From an uncultured Dialister sp. (GTDB lineage: Bacteria > Bacillota > Negativicutes > Veillonellales > Dialisteraceae), in contig NZ_CAAFRZ010000199.1 of NCBI RefSeq assembly GCF_900765565.1, forward strand, positions 1 through 7,646: a DNA stretch of 7,646 bases. Reading direction: 5' to 3'. This document shows positions 5,654-7,646 of the stretch, piece after piece. The notes below the pieces were generated by a model. The model made no database searches, was not told the origin of the DNA, and saw only the letters and a program-made list of their open reading frames with translations. Within the stretch, counting starts at the first letter, position 1, and every line of letters starts with the position of its first letter. The position numbers and the translations under genes are program-made.

Positions 5654-6562
5654 TCATCCTTCCGAAGAATCCGTCACATCATGTTCCACATGGTTCCTGT
5701 GAAGGTCCCGGTGTTCGATATTCACATGTCCATGTTTTTCTTTCAGGTGGCTTCCCAATTTTTCCGTTACAAAGACAGACCGGTGCATGCCGCCGGTGCA
5801 TCCGATGGCAATGGTGAACTGGGTTTTCCCGGATTTTTTGAACTGATCCACCACAAAATCCATGAAATCATAGAGTTTTTCCAGAAACTCCCGGGTCACC
5901 GGAGATTTATTGATATAATCGGCCACTTCCTTCACCCGGCCGGTGGAATACTTATATTCCGGCACATAGAAAGGATTCGGCAGGAACCGGACGTCGATGA
6001 CCATGTCCGCATCGATGGGAATACCGTACTTGAAGCCAAAGGAAAATACGGTGATCTGCATATCCCCCTTCCTGCTGTCACCGCCGAACCGGCTGGACAG
6101 GTATTCTCTCAAGTCGCTGGTCTTCATGGCCGTGGTATCCACGATCACATCGGCCTGGGCCCGGACACCGGCCAGAATTTTCCGTTCCGCCGCTATGCCT
6201 TCCTGGATGCGCATATTCTTCGCAAGGGGGTGCTGCCGCCGGGTTTCCATGTACCGGCGGACCAGGGCCTCGTCGGAGGCCTCCAGAAAAACCACTTCAT
6301 GGGGAATTCCCCGTTTCTTCAGCTCATCCAGAGCCTGGGGCAGGGCATCAAAGAAGGAGCCGCCCCGGATATCGGTGACCACCGCCACATGCCGGGTATT
6401 GGATGTACTCTTCCAGCAGAGATCGGCAAACCGGGTAATGAGCACGGGAGGCAGGTTGTCCACGCAGTAGTATCCCATGTCTTCCAGCTTCTGCATGAAA
6501 TTCGTCTTGCCGGCACCGCTCATGCCGGTAATGATGACAAAGCGGAAATCATCATCCTTCAT
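5654..6562 (-). CDS. rapZ: RapZ/YvcJ, nucleotide-binding RNase adapter family protein
   Basis: RapZ binds nucleotides; in E. coli it guides RNase E to the small RNA GlmZ and so controls glmS, while in Bacillus YvcJ affects competence. The 302 residues show a Walker A motif GMSGAGKT (13-20), then YYCVDNLPP (31-39), a Walker-B-like VVTDIRGG (61-68), the conserved FGFKYGIPIDADMVIDVRFLPNPFY segment in the middle, here kept in order, and the C-terminal GCTGGMHRSV (254-263), which forms part of the RNA-binding half in E. coli. A polar tail of about 15 residues past the usual end is rich in His and acidic residues. The ATG follows GGAGG, which lies within the last codons of the HAD gene, three bases away. 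Gene order implies co-regulation with yvcK. Whether it acts through an sRNA in this organism is unknown. Confidence 0.97.
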   Translation of the reverse strand: MKDDDFRFVIITGMSGAGKTNFMQKLEDMGYYCVDNLPPVLITRFADLCWKSTSNTRHVAVVTDIRGGSFFDALPQALDELKKRGIPHEVVFLEASDEALVRRYMETRRQHPLAKNMRIQEGIAAERKILAGVRAQADVIVDTTAMKTSDLREYLSSRFGGDSRKGDMQITVFSFGFKYGIPIDADMVIDVRFLPNPFYVPEYKYSTGRVKEVADYINKSPVTREFLEKLYDFMDFVVDQFKKSGKTQFTIAIGCTGGMHRSVFVTEKLGSHLKEKHGHVNIEHRDLHRNHVEHDVTDSSEG

Positions 6563-6565
6563 GGT

Positions 6566-7375
6566 TCATCCCTCCAGTACGTATTTTTCTACGGCCCTGG
6601 CCACGCCATCCTCATTGTTGGACAGCGTTTCATGGGTTGCGGCCTCTTTGGCGGAAGCCGTGGCGTTAGCCACAACGAAGGACCAGGGCGTCAGGGACAG
6701 CATGGATACATCATTGTTTCCATTGCCGAAGGTCATCACCTGGTCCAAGGGAATGCCATATTCCCCTGCTAGGGCAGATACCGCAGCCCCCTTGGAGCAA
6801 TCCCGGTTATTCATTTCAAAGAAATAGGGTTTCGATTTCACCTGGTTCACCAGGGCTCCGTACCGGGGGCGGAGGAAATCTTCAATTTCTTTCATTTTCT
6901 TTTCATCGTGTTCGCAGACGAGAATCTTCGTGGGCGCCTCTTTGGGCTGCCAGAAATCATCTCCCGCCACGTGGGCCTTCACGCCGCACTGCTTTTCATA
7001 TTCATCGGTCCGCCAGTCCCGGAAGGGTACATAGAGTTCGTCATCAATATAGGTATGGCCATACCAGCCATGGTCTTTGATGTCCCCCAGTATTTTCAGG
7101 GCCAGCTCTTTGTCGATACGGACATCCCGGATGATTTTTCCGCTTTCGCAGAGTCCTGTCATGGAACCCGTATAGCAGATGACCGGCACATTTCCCAGGC
7201 CAATGGCCTGGCCCCAGGGCCGGGCGGCCTGGAACATGCGGCCTGTAGCGATGACGATCTTAACGCCCTTTTCCAGGGCTTTCCGGAGGACATTTTTCGT
7301 ATAATCGGAAACGGATATATCATCCCGGAGAAGGGTATCATCCAGGTCGATGGCAATCATTTGAATAGAAGACAT
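6566..7375 (-). CDS. Cof-type HAD superfamily phosphatase
   Basis: A cytoplasmic HAD hydrolase of the Cof/IIB type, which usually removes phosphate from small metabolites such as sugar phosphates or flavin and pyridoxal phosphates. The exact substrate cannot be read from sequence. The 269 residues show motif I DLDDT (10-14, nucleophile Asp10 and acid Asp12), motif II ATGR with Thr44, a C2-type cap (about 80-185), motif III Lys195 in SKGAAV, and motif IV FGNGNNDVSML (216-226). In motif IV the usual first Asp of GDxxND is Asn218, while Asp222 is kept. The start at ATG 7375-7373 is chosen because AAGGAG (7388-7383) lies seven bases upstream; an ATG at 7396 would add seven residues but lacks such a site. 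It is the first gene of the operon, three bases before rapZ. Confidence 0.93.
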   Translation of the reverse strand: MSSIQMIAIDLDDTLLRDDISVSDYTKNVLRKALEKGVKIVIATGRMFQAARPWGQAIGLGNVPVICYTGSMTGLCESGKIIRDVRIDKELALKILGDIKDHGWYGHTYIDDELYVPFRDWRTDEYEKQCGVKAHVAGDDFWQPKEAPTKILVCEHDEKKMKEIEDFLRPRYGALVNQVKSKPYFFEMNNRDCSKGAAVSALAGEYGIPLDQVMTFGNGNNDVSMLSLTPWSFVVANATASAKEAATHETLSNNEDGVARAVEKYVLEG

Positions 7376-7425
7376 AGCTATGCTCCTTATCTGCAAAAAG
7401 AAATCATAATAAAAGGTTTTTATTT

Positions 7426-7434
7426 ATTATATCA
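7426..7434 (-). promoter_or_regulatory. Extended -10 promoter of the HAD-rapZ-yvcK-whiA operon
   Basis: On the minus strand TGATATAAT (7434-7426) matches the extended -10 consensus TGnTATAAT exactly. No good -35 lies 16-18 bases upstream, which an extended -10 can tolerate. The start is predicted near 7419, giving a leader of about 44 bases before the HAD ATG. An A/T-only inverted repeat, AATAAAA (7408-7414) with TTTTATT (7418-7424), lies at the predicted start. Confidence 0.65.
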
Positions 7435-7568
7435 TAGAGCGAAACGCCCGAAGACGTGGGGAAGAGAAAAAGGATGGATGGATTTGCATACAACGTCAAA
7501 TTTCAGTTTGTCGAGCTGTTGGGGTTTGGCGGTTGGCATGCTTGCGGATAGAGTCATGCGCATGGAGC

Positions 7569-7597
7569 TCCTAGCTTCTAGCGGCTAGCAGCTAGGA
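7569..7597. repeat. CTAG heptad repeat forming a near-perfect palindrome
   Basis: Four CTAG tetramers begin at 7571, 7578, 7585 and 7592, exactly seven bases apart, in the form CTAGCNN (last copy CTAGGNN). Together they make a hairpin: TCCTAGCT (7569-7576) pairs with AGCTAGGA (7590-7597), one mismatch, then CTAG pairs with CTAG around a CGG loop. Next to it lie two perfect palindromes, CATGCGCATG (7555-7564) and GGAGCTCC (7564-7571). No T tail follows on either strand, so it is not a usual terminator. The flanking bases 7435-7646 hold no gene that I can support. Confidence 0.7.
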
Positions 7598-7646
7598 AGG
7601 ATGATCCGCCTGCGGCGCTTCTACCCGGTATTTCCGTCAGTCATTC

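Noticed and set aside
5630..6772. Long plus-strand open frame of 380 codons opposite rapZ
   Set aside because: It mirrors rapZ, whose motifs are beyond doubt, and shows no family of its own.
6908..7588. Plus-strand open frame of 226 codons reaching the right-hand intergenic DNA
   Set aside because: It is mostly antisense to the HAD gene, and then passes through the promoter region and the CTAG repeat. No ribosome binding site or domain was seen.

Overview
The window looks like core chromosome of a Firmicute. The block HAD phosphatase, rapZ (yvcJ), glmR/yvcK, whiA is a Gram-positive signature. The membrane-anchored form of YvcK, the DUF951 gene and the moderately GC-rich coding DNA between AT-rich promoters point, as an inference only, to Clostridia or Negativicutes, with an Acidaminococcaceae-type organism my tentative guess. 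Every convincing gene lies on the minus strand, so the window reads right to left.

From right to left: about 250 bases without a gene (7397-7646) hold an extended -10 promoter and a short CTAG-rich palindromic tract. A tight operon follows: a Cof-type HAD phosphatase (7375-6566), rapZ (6562-5654), yvcK/glmR (5647-4295) and whiA (4295-3372), with gaps of 3 and 6 bases and a final TAATG overlap. After 76 bases comes an unrecognised secreted protein (3286-2213). A 102-base gap with a likely promoter and two hairpins leads to a small DUF951 protein (2110-1868).

The stretch 1511-1867 has no gene. It holds a GC-rich hairpin with a T tail, an overlapping alternative hairpin, and two near-consensus promoters in tandem. 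These drive five tRNA genes in the order Thr(UGU), Tyr(GUA), fMet(CAU), Thr(GGU), Met(CAU), which end at an intrinsic terminator. The EF-Tu gene tuf follows with its own promoter and runs off the left edge.

The right half carries control functions linked to cell envelope precursors and cell division: RapZ and GlmR are tied in model bacteria to amino-sugar (GlmS, UDP-GlcNAc) control, and WhiA to division and chromosome segregation. The left half is a translation block. Its tRNA order resembles the proteobacterial thrU-tyrU-glyT-thrT-tufB operon. I found no CRISPR array, insertion sequence, phage gene or clearly new system. The less explained items are the secreted protein, the overlapping hairpins near 1735-1785, and the heptad repeat near 7570.
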